A stretch of 64,000 nt of DNA from Paenibacillus durus (GTDB taxonomy: Bacteria; Bacillota; Bacilli; Paenibacillales; Paenibacillaceae): positions 5,518,001-5,582,000 of the forward strand of contig NZ_CP009288.1 in NCBI RefSeq assembly GCF_000756615.1, given 5' to 3'. Below, in pieces: positions 34,611 to 44,116 of this stretch. A program made the translations under genes and the position numbers. The notes beneath the pieces were generated by a model, which did not search any database, was not told the DNA's origin, and was given only the letters and a program-made list of their open reading frames with translations. How positions within the stretch are numbered: the first letter of the stretch is position 1; every line of letters begins with the position of its first letter.

Positions 34611-35198
34611 TTACAAACGGCGTAAGACTTCAAGCTTATCCAGCAGCTTATGAAGCGACGAACGGATTTCAGCGGCCGCATATTCATAGTCCTCGCGGCT
34701 TCCGCCGAACGGGTCCATAATATCTGCGCTCGGTATCCGCTGGCGGATCTCGATAATCCGCTGCAGGTCGGCTGCCTTTGGTTCTTGCCCCAGCGAAGCA
34801 GACAGCTCCGTTCCGGCATAGAGACTGTCCAGCTCTTCCAGATCCCTGCGCACCGCTTCCTCATTCTGCACGTATTCCTTGAGAGTATGCGTCTTCAATA
34901 CGGCGTTCGGAAAATAATGCAGTACATGCCTTTTATGGCTCTGGGTAAGGGTCAGCACCAGATCAGCCCAAGTGAGCAGTTCGCCCGAAAGCTGGGAGGA
35001 AGTAATATGATCATTGATGCCCTCATCCCGCAATATGGCCGCCGCATGCCTTGACATCGACGTTCCGGCGATCGCGGAAACCCCGGCTGACCGCACCTCC
35101 AGATCAAATCCCCGCTCCGCCGCCAGTTTGCGCAGAAGCCCTTCTGCCATAGGACTGCGGCATGTATTGCCGGTGCAGACGAACAAAATATGAAGCAT
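34611..35198 (-). CDS. ywlE: Low-molecular-weight protein arginine phosphatase YwlE
   Basis: Removes phosphate from arginines placed by McsB on proteins marked for ClpCP. The N-terminal P-loop CTGNTCRSP (Cys8, with Thr12 as the arginine-specificity residue) and the DPFGGS loop carrying the general acid are present. 195 residues is longer than the usual ~150, with an insert between ~115 and ~150. ATG 35198 has GGAGGTGAT at 4 nt distance; the five upstream codons are probably not translated. Confidence 0.92.
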   Translation of the reverse strand: MLHILFVCTGNTCRSPMAEGLLRKLAAERGFDLEVRSAGVSAIAGTSMSRHAAAILRDEGINDHITSSQLSGELLTWADLVLTLTQSHKRHVLHYFPNAVLKTHTLKEYVQNEEAVRRDLEELDSLYAGTELSASLGQEPKAADLQRIIEIRQRIPSADIMDPFGGSREDYEYAAAEIRSSLHKLLDKLEVLRRL

Positions 35199-35239
35199 GC
35201 AGATCACCTCCATGGGATAATTCTTTTGCCGCTATTGTA

Positions 35240-35815
35240 TCAGAAGATGAACAGCAAGCCAAACCCGAGCAGAATCGCCCCGCCGAGCGCCTCCCCGTAT
35301 TCTCCGAGTCCACGGCTTACATGCCGTCCAAGCAGCAGCCCGGAGATTGACATCAGCCCGCCGCAGGCCCCAAAGGCCAGTACGGTCAGCAAAACATTGC
35401 TCACAAATACGCCGAGCGAGACGCCGACCGAGAACGAATCGATGCTGACGCTGAGCGAAATGAGCAGCATCCCCCACAGAGTGCGGTGGTCGACCCCTCT
35501 CATTGCAGCGCCCTCTCCGGTGCGGAACGAACCGAGCACCATATGCCCGCCCAGCGCAACGAGCAGCACCCCGGCGGCAATCCCCGCCACCCGGCCCAGC
35601 AAGTGCCCGACATAGCTTCCGGTAACAAGTCCCAGCAGAGGCATCAGCACATGAAAAAAAGCAATGAGCAGGCTCATTTGCAGCACATGAAGAAGACGGA
35701 TGCCTTTCATCCCGATCCCTACGCCAAGCGAAAAGGCATCCATTCCCAGAGCGAGCGCCATGATTGCAATGGTTACGATCTGGCCCCATCCGGCCGGTAC
35801 TTCTCCCATGCCCAT
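35240..35815 (-). CDS. mntP: Manganese efflux pump MntP
   Basis: A small exporter with six membrane helices in two repeats. The paired acidic motifs GMDAFSLGVGIG and SIDSFSVGVSLG are the metal-binding signatures of MntP. Several in-frame ATGs exist; 35815 is 8 nt from GGGGG and gives 191 residues, the family length. The neighbours ywlE and Sua5 are conserved with Bacillus. Confidence 0.88.
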   Translation of the reverse strand: MGMGEVPAGWGQIVTIAIMALALGMDAFSLGVGIGMKGIRLLHVLQMSLLIAFFHVLMPLLGLVTGSYVGHLLGRVAGIAAGVLLVALGGHMVLGSFRTGEGAAMRGVDHRTLWGMLLISLSVSIDSFSVGVSLGVFVSNVLLTVLAFGACGGLMSISGLLLGRHVSRGLGEYGEALGGAILLGFGLLFIF

Positions 35816-35902
35816 CACCATTACCCCCAAGTCCGAATATCTTGTACAATCACAATATGCGGACAAGAGGGCAATCATGCTGTCATCATAAAAATAGCGG
35901 GT

Positions 35903-37072
35903 CTATTCGGCGTCGATCACGCGGCCGGCTGCGGCTTTCATCAGCCGGTTCATGATCGCAGAGCCAAGCCCCGTCTCCGGGCAAGCCTCGGCTAAGATAT
36001 ATGTCGCTCCCGCTTCATCGAAGCGCCGCAGCGCGGCATACAGGGAGCGGGCAGCCGTCTCCAGCGAGGCCAGCGGGCCAAGCGAGACGATGCAGTCAGC
36101 GGCGCCGGCGGGATACAGGGGCAGATGCTCCTCGAAGAGGAGCATCCCCGTCGTCTCGCCGCGCCTGCGGGCCGACGCCAGCAGGCCCGCCGCCGTCTTC
36201 GCCGCGCCAGCCGGCGAAGAGCCGCGCACGACGCCGAGCCAGCCCTGCGGCGCGTAGTGCGCGTACTTCATGCCCGGCGCGCGCGGCGCCGGGCTGCTCT
36301 TCCCCGCCGCGTTCGGGGCGGCGGGGTGGTTTAGAGCCTCCGCGGCTTCCTGCGGAGGCGTGAAATCGGGCGCCGCCGAAGCGCCCGTGACGGCGGCGTC
36401 TCCGGCGACGGCGGCGAGTTGCGCCGCCGTGATGCCGCCGGGACGGAGCACGGCGACGGAGCCGTCCGGCTGCACCTGCACGACGGTCGACTCCAGGCCG
36501 ACGCCTGCGGCCCCGCCGTCCAGCACGCCGCCGATCTTGCCGGCAAGATCGTCCAGCACATGGACGGCCAGCGTAGGGCTTGGCCGCCCCGAGCGGTTGG
36601 CGCTGGGAGCGGCAACCGGACAACCTGCCGCCGACAGCAGCGCCAGCGCCACCGGATGGTCCGGCATGCGTACGCCGACCGTGTCCAGGCCTGCAGTTAC
36701 GCGCGGCGACAGCACGCTAGGGCGAAGCGGCAGCACCACGGTCAGCGGACCGGGCCAGTAGGCGTCCATTAAGGCCGCCGCCGCTGCGGGCACATCCGTC
36801 ACAAGCTCTTCAAGCACCGCTCGGTCGGCAATATGGACGATGAGCGGATTGTCCGAAGGACGTCCTTTTGCCTGGAAAATCGCCTCAACCGCCTCCGTAT
36901 TACGCGCGTCCGCTCCCAGGCCGTACACCGTCTCGGTCGGAAAAGCGACCGTATTCCCCGCCCTCAGCAGCTCCGCCGCTTCCGCAATCGCCTTAAGGTC
37001 CGCCTCGCTATCGCTCCGCTCCCGTCCGGTTTTCCTCTCCGCACAGCTCAGCTTCCAATATTTTGTCTCCAT
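35903..37072 (-). CDS. ywlC: L-threonylcarbamoyladenylate synthase (Sua5/YwlC)
   Basis: Makes threonylcarbamoyl-AMP for the t6A37 modification of ANN-decoding tRNAs. The N-terminal YrdC domain (~25-215) has VAFPTETVYGLGADARNTE, KGRPSDNPLIVHI and PSANRSGRPSPT. A Pro/Ala-rich linker (~225-265, very GC-rich DNA) leads to the C-terminal Sua5 domain (APGMKYAHYAPQGWL onward). The 389-residue two-domain length is typical of Sua5. Confidence 0.94.
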   Translation of the reverse strand: METKYWKLSCAERKTGRERSDSEADLKAIAEAAELLRAGNTVAFPTETVYGLGADARNTEAVEAIFQAKGRPSDNPLIVHIADRAVLEELVTDVPAAAAALMDAYWPGPLTVVLPLRPSVLSPRVTAGLDTVGVRMPDHPVALALLSAAGCPVAAPSANRSGRPSPTLAVHVLDDLAGKIGGVLDGGAAGVGLESTVVQVQPDGSVAVLRPGGITAAQLAAVAGDAAVTGASAAPDFTPPQEAAEALNHPAAPNAAGKSSPAPRAPGMKYAHYAPQGWLGVVRGSSPAGAAKTAAGLLASARRRGETTGMLLFEEHLPLYPAGAADCIVSLGPLASLETAARSLYAALRRFDEAGATYILAEACPETGLGSAIMNRLMKAAAGRVIDAE

Positions 37073-37182
37073 TGTTCACAAGCCCCCGTTGCAAGACAGC
37101 CCCGCATGATGAAACCCTCAATTTAAAGCCTGCTTTAGATGCTTCTGCGGGACTGCGAAATAATTGATTCTCTTCATATTTC

Positions 37183-37211
37183 AAAAATAACGGCCCCACC
37201 GCGTGGGGCCG
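37183..37211 (-). terminator. Terminator of spoIIR
   Basis: CGGCCCCAC/GTGGGGCCG with a 3-nt loop, then TTATTTTTG on the minus strand, 48 nt after the stop. Confidence 0.85.
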
Positions 37212-37259
37212 CTTATCTATATGAAAATAGTAACATATCCGGCGGCAAAACAATAGAAC

Positions 37260-38021
37260 CTATGCCCACAAGCCCCTGATCCAGCTTCCGATTTTGAGCA
37301 GCAGATCCCAGATAAAGAACCGTACCTTCGGCTGCTCCGCAGCGGGCGCCGCTTGGGCCTTGGCATCCGGCTGCCGCTCCCCAGTCAGCACCGCATTACC
37401 CTCCTTTGCCTTCCCGGCGCCGCCCTTTCCATCCGCAGACACCTTCACGGCCTTGGCCTCACCGGCAGGCTTGGCCGCCGCATCGCCCGACCCTGCATCA
37501 ATGAAGCAGAGCGGAGGGAACAGCACGCACCACCAGTTCTGACCCTCTCCTTTTCCAAGTGTTACGCGAAGTGCTTCATATTCTCCGGCGGGATAAACCG
37601 TCCCTCCGTACAGCTTGGTCGGGAACGGAACAATTCCCAGCTCCACCTTATAACTGTAGCCGATGCCTCGCTTGTCCAGTTCATTGCCAACCAGTTTATT
37701 CAGTTCCGGCAAATGCTCGCGTATAACGGCACGCGCCTGATCCAGACTCTGCGGGTCCTCAAGTTCGGCGACCCACCCGTTCATCTGCTCTACAATTTTA
37801 TCGCGGAGCTGCCGCTTTACCAGTTGATCCTGCGCCCCGTCCGAATTGGCGAGAATCCGCAGACGGATCGACTCCTTCGGAATGGGGCCGCCGCTAACGG
37901 CAGCATCGGTTTTTTGCCCTTCCCAGGCCATCATGACAAACATAAGGATACAAATTAAAATGGCAGTATACGTAAAGGTCTTACGCAGCGAATCTCCGTC
38001 GATTCCTTTTTTGGCGTTCAT
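37260..38021 (-). CDS. spoIIR: Stage II sporulation protein R
   Basis: Forespore-made signal that crosses to the intermembrane space and triggers SpoIIGA to process pro-SigE. It has an N-terminal membrane/signal segment (~15-35), then the SpoIIR domain: ESIRLRILANSDGAQDQLVKRQLRDKI, TKLYGGTVYPAGEYEALRVTLG and GQNWWCVLFPPLCFID. A ~50-residue low-complexity Ala/Lys/Gly tract precedes the conserved end. ATG 38021 (GAGGGG upstream) is preferred over the ATG 10 codons earlier. Confidence 0.92.
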   Translation of the reverse strand: MNAKKGIDGDSLRKTFTYTAILICILMFVMMAWEGQKTDAAVSGGPIPKESIRLRILANSDGAQDQLVKRQLRDKIVEQMNGWVAELEDPQSLDQARAVIREHLPELNKLVGNELDKRGIGYSYKVELGIVPFPTKLYGGTVYPAGEYEALRVTLGKGEGQNWWCVLFPPLCFIDAGSGDAAAKPAGEAKAVKVSADGKGGAGKAKEGNAVLTGERQPDAKAQAAPAAEQPKVRFFIWDLLLKIGSWIRGLWA

Positions 38022-38058
38022 GTTGGGATACCCCTCTCCACTCGGCTTCATGTCAGTC

Positions 38059-38087
38059 AGTATCCCCGGAAAGCGGAGTCCGCAAAC
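38059..38087 (-). promoter_or_regulatory. Candidate SigF promoter of spoIIR
   Basis: On the minus strand GGGGATACT (38059-38067) matches the SigF -10 pattern, and GTTTG (38083-38087) is a four-of-five -35 match at 15 nt. It sits 38 nt before the ATG; spoIIR is SigF-dependent in Bacillus. Confidence 0.4.
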
Positions 38088-38343
38088 CTATGAATCTATT
38101 TATTTTTGCAGTGCGAGCCGACTCTATATTACTAAAAGCCATATCTATTCGTGTAAGCGGTCAAAATTCCATTTCCCAATTTCATTTTTTTGCTTTTACC
38201 ACAAAATATTTCATTTATACGAAAATTTATTAGTTTTTCCGTCTTATTCAACTTCCATAACAGATATGGTATCGTTTAATTGTTTCCAAAAAAAAGAAAG
38301 GATAGAAATAATTATATTAAAATCAAAAAAATGGAGGTAAGTT

Positions 38344-39105
38344 ATGTTTGTAAAAAAATCCAATCTCATTCTACTTGTAATGGTTCTACTAGCATCTTTT
38401 TCTTTCGGAAGCACAAGCTTTGCTAAAGAGTCACCTGAATCTAAAGCCAAGGAAGTCGTTAAAGAGTTTCTTGTTGCGATGGATAAAGGAGATATTAATA
38501 AGGCTTTAGAGTTAGTTGTTGATACACGTTTTTCAAACATAGACGAACAGATTAAAGAATATAAAGAGTATAGCGGCACCAAAAACTTCCACTCCCTTGA
38601 AATCGTTTCTGTAGATATTGAGAATGAAGGTTCGTTGTTTGTTAACCTAAAGGATACTTCAACATCATCCGATTCACGAGAGGTTATAAACGTTAAGAAT
38701 TATAGCGGCCAATGGAAAATTTCATTAGGCAGTAGTGAAAAAGAGTCGGGTAAATCATCCGACTTTTCAATTAACACATTGGCTGACCACTTCGAATTTA
38801 CTAATTTCCAATATGGGCCACATTATACTAATGATACATTTACAATCCCTAGCGGCGTTAGTAACGTGGTTATACAAGGTTGGCAATACTCTAGTAATGA
38901 ATATCCTGCTAGTGCCTCTTATCAACTTGCAAGATCTACTTGGCTAGGTTATTCTACGTACGGTACCCCTGTTGATGTTGATAAAAAAGGAGACTATAAC
39001 ATAACTCTCTCTGGCGCTTCTGAGGGTAGTGGTTTTTGTATAAGAATTTTCGTCGGGAATAGTTCACAAATAAATGGTGCTGGTAATGTGATGTATAATC
39101 CTTAA
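38344..39105 (+). CDS. Secreted protein of unknown function in an AT-rich island
   Basis: 253 residues, on the opposite strand to all neighbours. It has a signal peptide (KK, hydrophobic core, cut near SFA-KE at ~27). Residues ~30-135 resemble the NTF2-like/DUF4878 lipoprotein-type fold (SKAKEVVKEFLVAMDKGDINKALELV, then YSGQWKISL). The C-terminal ~110 residues are aromatic, Ser/Gly-rich and beta-prone with no family that I recognise. There is no lipobox, so it is probably released or wall-associated. The ATG has GGAGG at 6 nt. Codon use is clearly AT-rich compared with neighbours, which suggests recent transfer. No partner gene is nearby. Confidence 0.8.
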   Translation: MFVKKSNLILLVMVLLASFSFGSTSFAKESPESKAKEVVKEFLVAMDKGDINKALELVVDTRFSNIDEQIKEYKEYSGTKNFHSLEIVSVDIENEGSLFVNLKDTSTSSDSREVINVKNYSGQWKISLGSSEKESGKSSDFSINTLADHFEFTNFQYGPHYTNDTFTIPSGVSNVVIQGWQYSSNEYPASASYQLARSTWLGYSTYGTPVDVDKKGDYNITLSGASEGSGFCIRIFVGNSSQINGAGNVMYNP

Positions 39106-39390
39106 ATATATTTAAGTTACCAGATAGTTCTTCATAAATTAAAAAGCAGGTAAACCGATTCTAATTTTACACTTTATCCGACTACTTAAGACCCCTGTGA
39201 TAGGTGCTTTACGTTTATGGTTTCGATTGCGGAAACCGAGGAGAGCCATCTAAGCCTTTAGGGATACGGAAAATGGTCAACCGATCTTACCGGATCTTCT
39301 AAGGTAGGTAGCGGATAAAAGTCACTTTGGTTTTGCTCTAATACTAAAATAAAGATTACAAATTATAGTTATCAAAAAAGTCACTTAATT
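39106..39390. other. Gene-free AT-rich tail of the island
   Basis: No coding frame of note was found. The part at 39140-39300 has a different texture, with runs such as GGGTCTTAAGTAGTCGG (minus strand) and a GGTTTC/GAAACC inverted repeat (39220-39238). It looks like leftover mobile-element or gene-end sequence, but I cannot name it. Confidence 0.35.
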
Positions 39391-39447
39391 AAAAAAATAA
39401 CCGCCAGGTCCCCTTCGAATGAAGGAAGCTCCTGACGGTTATTTTTT
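39391..39447. terminator. Bidirectional terminator between the orphan gene and the SEDS gene
   Basis: AAAAAATAACCG/CGGTTATTTTTT flanks an inner GGTCCCCTTC/GAAGGAAGC-type stem. It serves the minus-strand SEDS gene and probably the plus-strand orphan. Confidence 0.85.
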
Positions 39448-39477
39448 AAGACTTCGACAAATCTACGCATCAACGCG

Positions 39478-40659
39478 CTAACCCTGTTTTACCGGAGCCG
39501 TATACGTTCCCTTTGGCAAATCTTCTTCTTCCTCCTGCCCGTACAGCCGCACGCTCATTGCAATGCCAATGCTTGCCATATTGATCAGCAGCGAGGTTCC
39601 GCCGTAGCTGATGAAAGGCAGGGTAATTCCGGTCAGCGGCATAAGTCCGGTAAATGCTCCGATATTTTCGAAAATTTGGTAAAGCATCATTGCCACAATG
39701 CCGACAATAATGAACGGTCCGCCTCTGTCCCTGCATTCGAGCGCAATCAGAATCATCCGGTGAATCAGAATAAAGTACAGAAGCAGCAGGACGGCAGAAC
39801 CGACGAATCCAAACTCTTCCGCAATCTGGACAAATATCGAATCCGCATAGGTATAGGGTACCCGATTGGCCTGCACGGTGCTTCCTTTTAAATACCCTTC
39901 CCCGCTCATGCCGCCGGAAGCTATGGCCAGCTTGGCATTTTTCGTTTGATAGTTATGATCGGATGAAGCCAACTCGGGCATAAGCCAAGGATCGAAACGG
40001 CTGATCAAATGATCCCGGCCCGGCAGTTCCTTAATAAGGGCCACAGCCTGATCATGGTAATTAGTATAACTCCAGATTCCCGCAAACGTCATTCCGCCGA
40101 TAAGTGTCACGCCAATAAGGGCATGAGAAAATTTAATATTGCCGATCCAAAGAAGACCCCCTAGGATGACAATATAGCTCAATGCGTTGCCTAGGTCGTT
40201 CTGGGAAATAACGATTGCAAACGGAAGCAGCGTCAGCAGGCCAATAGGAATTATATCCCGCCAGAAAAGCAGTTTCTGCTTGTTCTTCCGCACAAGAACA
40301 GAAGCCAGAAAAAGAATTAGAATCAGCTTGAACAACTCAGCCGGCTGAAGACTAAAGCCTCCGTACTTGATCCAGCCCTTGGCGCCATTCTCCTCCGCAC
40401 CGATGAAGGTGACCAACACAAGCAGAGCGATCCCGAACACATAAATATACATCGCGAACTTGATTAGCAGGCGATAATCCAAAAACGTCAAGCCGAAAAA
40501 AGCGACAAATCCCAAGATATAAAATTTTAACATTCTAATATGAAAACCGGCCGTCGGTCTCCCATGAGTCACACTGTATATCGCAAGAAGACTGATCACC
40601 ATCAACAGCACAAGAATAACGACGATAACGCCGTCGATTTTTTTAAACTTTTGAAGCAA
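39478..40659 (-). CDS. SEDS-family peptidoglycan polymerase (RodA/FtsW/SpoVE)
   Basis: 393 residues with about ten membrane helices. SEDS motifs present are GAKGWIKYGGFSLQPAELFKL, QNDLGNALSYIVI (the catalytic Asp region), YADSIFVQIAEEFGFVGS and GITLPFISYGGTSLL. SEDS proteins polymerise glycan strands with a partner class B PBP. RodA-type is the best fit, but SpoVE/FtsW-like cannot be ruled out by eye. It is a single-gene unit with its own terminator. Confidence 0.9.
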   Translation of the reverse strand: MLQKFKKIDGVIVVILVLLMVISLLAIYSVTHGRPTAGFHIRMLKFYILGFVAFFGLTFLDYRLLIKFAMYIYVFGIALLVLVTFIGAEENGAKGWIKYGGFSLQPAELFKLILILFLASVLVRKNKQKLLFWRDIIPIGLLTLLPFAIVISQNDLGNALSYIVILGGLLWIGNIKFSHALIGVTLIGGMTFAGIWSYTNYHDQAVALIKELPGRDHLISRFDPWLMPELASSDHNYQTKNAKLAIASGGMSGEGYLKGSTVQANRVPYTYADSIFVQIAEEFGFVGSAVLLLLYFILIHRMILIALECRDRGGPFIIVGIVAMMLYQIFENIGAFTGLMPLTGITLPFISYGGTSLLINMASIGIAMSVRLYGQEEEEDLPKGTYTAPVKQG

Positions 40660-40770
40660 TGCTCTGCCTCCCCATGGTTTTACTGGCTTTGTCCGCGCTT
40701 AACGCATCTAACGGGCCGTTGACTTTATTGTAAGGGAATGGAATGAAAAATACCAATTTCGTCGCCCCGC

Positions 40771-41715
40771 TTACGGCTGACGAGCAATGCCAATCACATG
40801 GCGCGGAATGCCCGCGAGATCGGGTACGGTCACGATCTCGTTCCAATGTCCGGCCGCCTCCAGCAGGGCGGCCACTTGCTCCGCCTGCCCGAGCCCGAGC
40901 TCGAAGCCGACGAGGCGCGGCGGAGCCGGGAGCAGCGGCAGCTGCTCCATCATGCGGCGATACGGGTCCAGCCCGTCCTCGCCGCCGTCCAGCGCGGTGC
41001 GCGGCTCATGGTCGCGCACTTCGCGCTGCAGCCCGGCGATGTCTCCGCCGGGAATATAGGGCGGGTTGGAGACGAGGATGTCCGTCTCCAAGCCCTTGAA
41101 CGGCTCGAGCAGGTCGCCGAGCCGCAGCTCCACGGCCGCGCCGAGACGCTCCGCGTTGCGGCCGGCCACGGCCAGGGCCGCCGGCGAGATGTCGCCGGCG
41201 AGCACCCGCCACGCCGGCGCTTCGGCCGCCAGCGTGACGGAGATCGCGCCGCTGCCCGCGCCGATGTCGATCGCGGTCAGGCGCCGCCCCGGGCGCGCCG
41301 CAGCGTATTCGCCGCCCGCACCCGGCTCGCCCGCCGCTCCCTGCGGCCACAGCTCCGCCGCATACCGCAGCACGGCTTCGACGAGCAGCTCCGTCTCCGG
41401 CCGGGGAATCAGCACATCCGGCGTCACCTCAAAGGGACGGCCGTAGAACTCCTGCTCTCCCGTGATATACTGCACCGGCTCGCCGCTTCCCCTACGGGTC
41501 ATAGCGGCCTCCCACTCCTCCCGTTTATCCGCCGGAAAGGAGTCGGCCATAGCCATATAGTATGCCGCGCCGGATAATCCCAGCACATGCTCCAGCAGAA
41601 GCTGGGCGCTGCGCTGCGGCTCGCTGACGCCAAGACCGCTTAAAAAAGAAGAAGCCTCCGCAAAGGCTTCCCGGATGCTTTGCACCTGCGGCATGATATA
41701 TGCGCTCTGTTTCAA
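40771..41715 (-). CDS. prmC: Release-factor glutamine methyltransferase PrmC
   Basis: Methylates the GGQ glutamine of RF1/RF2. 314 residues: N-terminal helical domain, then a SAM fold with AIDIGAGSGAISVTLA and the catalytic ILVSNPPYIPG. Its substrate gene prfA lies 4 nt upstream on the same strand, a classical pair. DNA over residues ~120-240 is very GC-rich. Confidence 0.95.
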   Translation of the reverse strand: MKQSAYIMPQVQSIREAFAEASSFLSGLGVSEPQRSAQLLLEHVLGLSGAAYYMAMADSFPADKREEWEAAMTRRGSGEPVQYITGEQEFYGRPFEVTPDVLIPRPETELLVEAVLRYAAELWPQGAAGEPGAGGEYAAARPGRRLTAIDIGAGSGAISVTLAAEAPAWRVLAGDISPAALAVAGRNAERLGAAVELRLGDLLEPFKGLETDILVSNPPYIPGGDIAGLQREVRDHEPRTALDGGEDGLDPYRRMMEQLPLLPAPPRLVGFELGLGQAEQVAALLEAAGHWNEIVTVPDLAGIPRHVIGIARQP

Positions 41716-41719
41716 AGCA

Positions 41720-42787
41720 TTATTCTCCTTTTTCCATCAGCTCTGCCTGCTCCGCAATGGAGAGCGCCGAAATAATCTCTTCGATTTCACCGTTCATGAC
41801 CGCATCCAGGCGATGCAGTGTGAGGCCGATCCGGTGATCCGTCACCCGGCTCTGCGGGAAGTTGTAGGTCCGGATGCGTTCACTGCGGTCGCCGGTGCCG
41901 ACCTTGCTCTTGCGTTCGCCGGCATATTTGGCTTCTTCTTCCTGGCGCATCATGTCGGATATCCGGGCGCGCAGCACTTGAAGAGCCTTCTCTTTGTTGG
42001 AGTTCTGCGACTTGCCGTCCTGACAGGTCGCCACGATTCCCGTAGGAATATGCGTTACGCGCACAGCAGACTTGGTCGTGTTGACCGACTGGCCGCCCGC
42101 GCCGCTGGAACAGAAGGTATCCACGCGGATATCCTTGTCAAGGATTTCGATGTCGATTTCTTCAGCTTCGGGCATTACCGCCACCGTGGAGGTGGAAGTA
42201 TGAATCCGTCCACCGGATTCCGTTGTCGGGATGCGCTGCACGCGGTGCGCGCCGCTCTCGTACTTCATTTTGCTGTAAGCGCCCCGGCCGTTAATCATAA
42301 AGATGACCTCTTTAAAACCACCAAGGTCGTTCGTATTGGCGTCCATCAGTTCCACGCGCCAGCCCTGGGTATCTGCAAAGCGGGTGTACATACGGTACAG
42401 GTCGGATGCGAACAGAGCCGCCTCGTCACCGCCTGCCGCCCCACGAATTTCCACAATGACGTTCTTGTCATCATTCGGGTCCTTCGGCAGCAGCAGGATG
42501 CGGATTTTCTCCTCCAGCTCAGTCTGACGCTGCGACAATTCCTCGATTTCCATCTTCACCATGTCGCGCATTTCGTCGTCGAGCTTTTCGCCAAGCATCG
42601 CTTTGGCCGCGCCCAGCTCTTCCATTACAGTTCTATATTCGCTATAAGCCTCATAGGCGGGCTGCAAATCGGATTGTTCTTTGGAATAGTCCCTCAATTT
42701 CTTACTATCGCTTGCAACATCCGGATCGCAAAGCAGTTCACTGAGTTTCTCATAGCGGTCCGCCAGAGATTGCAATCGGTCCAACAA
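41720..42787 (-). CDS. prfA: Peptide chain release factor 1
   Basis: 355 residues; decodes UAA/UAG. The tripeptide anticodon segment reads RIPTTES (PxT at 187-189), and the catalytic GGQ is at 231-233. Normal length. It is co-transcribed with prmC. Confidence 0.97.
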   Translation of the reverse strand: MLDRLQSLADRYEKLSELLCDPDVASDSKKLRDYSKEQSDLQPAYEAYSEYRTVMEELGAAKAMLGEKLDDEMRDMVKMEIEELSQRQTELEEKIRILLLPKDPNDDKNVIVEIRGAAGGDEAALFASDLYRMYTRFADTQGWRVELMDANTNDLGGFKEVIFMINGRGAYSKMKYESGAHRVQRIPTTESGGRIHTSTSTVAVMPEAEEIDIEILDKDIRVDTFCSSGAGGQSVNTTKSAVRVTHIPTGIVATCQDGKSQNSNKEKALQVLRARISDMMRQEEEAKYAGERKSKVGTGDRSERIRTYNFPQSRVTDHRIGLTLHRLDAVMNGEIEEIISALSIAEQAELMEKGE

Positions 42788-42947
42788 GGGAATTCACCTC
42801 TCCTGATCTAAAGTCTAAATAGTCAAATCCTATAAAAAAACCGTCTATCCCCTGTCGATCATAAACAGGTATACACGACTTTACATTATACCATCTTCTC
42901 ACCGAATTGGCTACTTGATGAATCAAATTTATTTCCTGCGGGATATT

Positions 42948-42994
42948 AAAAAAGCGTACTCCGGATGGCAACTATTTTCCCGCCCAGAGCACGC
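42948..42994 (-). terminator. Terminator of ychF
   Basis: GCGTGCTC/GAGTACGC arms (one wobble) with an interior loop, then six Ts on the minus strand; 22 nt after the ychF stop codon. Confidence 0.75.
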
Positions 42995-43015
42995 CTTAAT
43001 CTTTTGCCGCAGTTC

Positions 43016-44116
43016 TTACACGTTAAACCGGAAATGCATAACGTCGCCGTCCTGCACGACATAATCCTTGCCTTCGAGGCGCAGTTGCCCTCTTTCCTTG
43101 GCTCCATTCATAGAGCCCGCGGCGACGAGATCATCATAAGCCACTACTTCCGCGCGGATAAAGCCGCGCTCGAAATCAGAGTGAATCACGCCCGCCGCTC
43201 CGGGCGCTTTGGTCCCTTTGCGGATCGTCCAGGCGCGAACCTCCTGCACGCCCGCCGTAAAGTACGTGTACAGACCAAGCAGCTTGTAAGCCGCTTTGAT
43301 CAGGCGGTTCAGGCCCGACTCTGCGAGGCCGAGCTCTTCCAGGAACATCGCCTTGTCTTCGCCTTCCAGCTCGGCGATTTCCGCCTCCACCTTCGCGCTG
43401 ATCGGCACGACCTCCGCGTTCTCGGCAGCAGCGAACTCGCGCACTTGCTTGACGTACGGATTCTCTTCGGCCGTTGAAACCTCATCCTCGCCCACATTGG
43501 CTGCGTACAGCACCGGCTTCAGCGTAAGCAGATGAAGATCGCGCACGATCAGCCGCTCTTCGTCCGACAGCTCTACGCTGCGGGCGGGCATGTCGTTATA
43601 CAGCGCTTCTTTGACGCGCTCGAGCACTTCCACTTCCTGGGCGTACTGTTTGTTGCCGCCCTTCATGTTTTTGCGGGAGCGGTCGATCCGCTTCTCCACG
43701 CTCTCCACGTCGGCCAGAATCAGCTCCAGATTAATCGTCTGGATGTCGCTGATCGGATTTACTTTTCCGTCGACATGAGTCACGTTCTCATCCTCGAAGC
43801 AGCGCACGACATGAACAATGGCGTCAACCTCGCGGATATGCGCCAGGAACTTATTGCCCAGCCCCTCGCCTTTGCTCGCCCCGCGAACCAGTCCGGCAAT
43901 ATCGACGAACTCAAATGCGGTCGGCACCGTTTTGTTGGGCACAACCAGCTCAGTCAGTTTATCCAGACGCTCATCCGGCACTTCCACTACCCCGACATTC
44001 GGGTCGATGGTGCAAAAAGGATAGTTCGCCGACTCCGCGCCCGCCTGCGTAATTGCGTTAAACAGCGTCGATTTTCCGACATTTGGAAGACCAACAATAC
44101 CCGCTTTCAAAGCCAT
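43016..44116 (-). CDS. ychF: Obg-family ATPase YchF
   Basis: 366 residues: N-terminal P-loop GLPNVGKSTLFNAI, switch DIAGLVRGASKGEGLGNKFLAHI, an altered nucleotide-specificity motif (NVGE instead of NKxD, giving ATP preference), a coiled-coil insert (~140-200), and a C-terminal TGS domain (TWTIRKGTKAPGAAGVIHSDFERGFIRAEV). It binds ribosomes and affects translation and redox stress responses. Confidence 0.96.
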   Translation of the reverse strand: MALKAGIVGLPNVGKSTLFNAITQAGAESANYPFCTIDPNVGVVEVPDERLDKLTELVVPNKTVPTAFEFVDIAGLVRGASKGEGLGNKFLAHIREVDAIVHVVRCFEDENVTHVDGKVNPISDIQTINLELILADVESVEKRIDRSRKNMKGGNKQYAQEVEVLERVKEALYNDMPARSVELSDEERLIVRDLHLLTLKPVLYAANVGEDEVSTAEENPYVKQVREFAAAENAEVVPISAKVEAEIAELEGEDKAMFLEELGLAESGLNRLIKAAYKLLGLYTYFTAGVQEVRAWTIRKGTKAPGAAGVIHSDFERGFIRAEVVAYDDLVAAGSMNGAKERGQLRLEGKDYVVQDGDVMHFRFNV

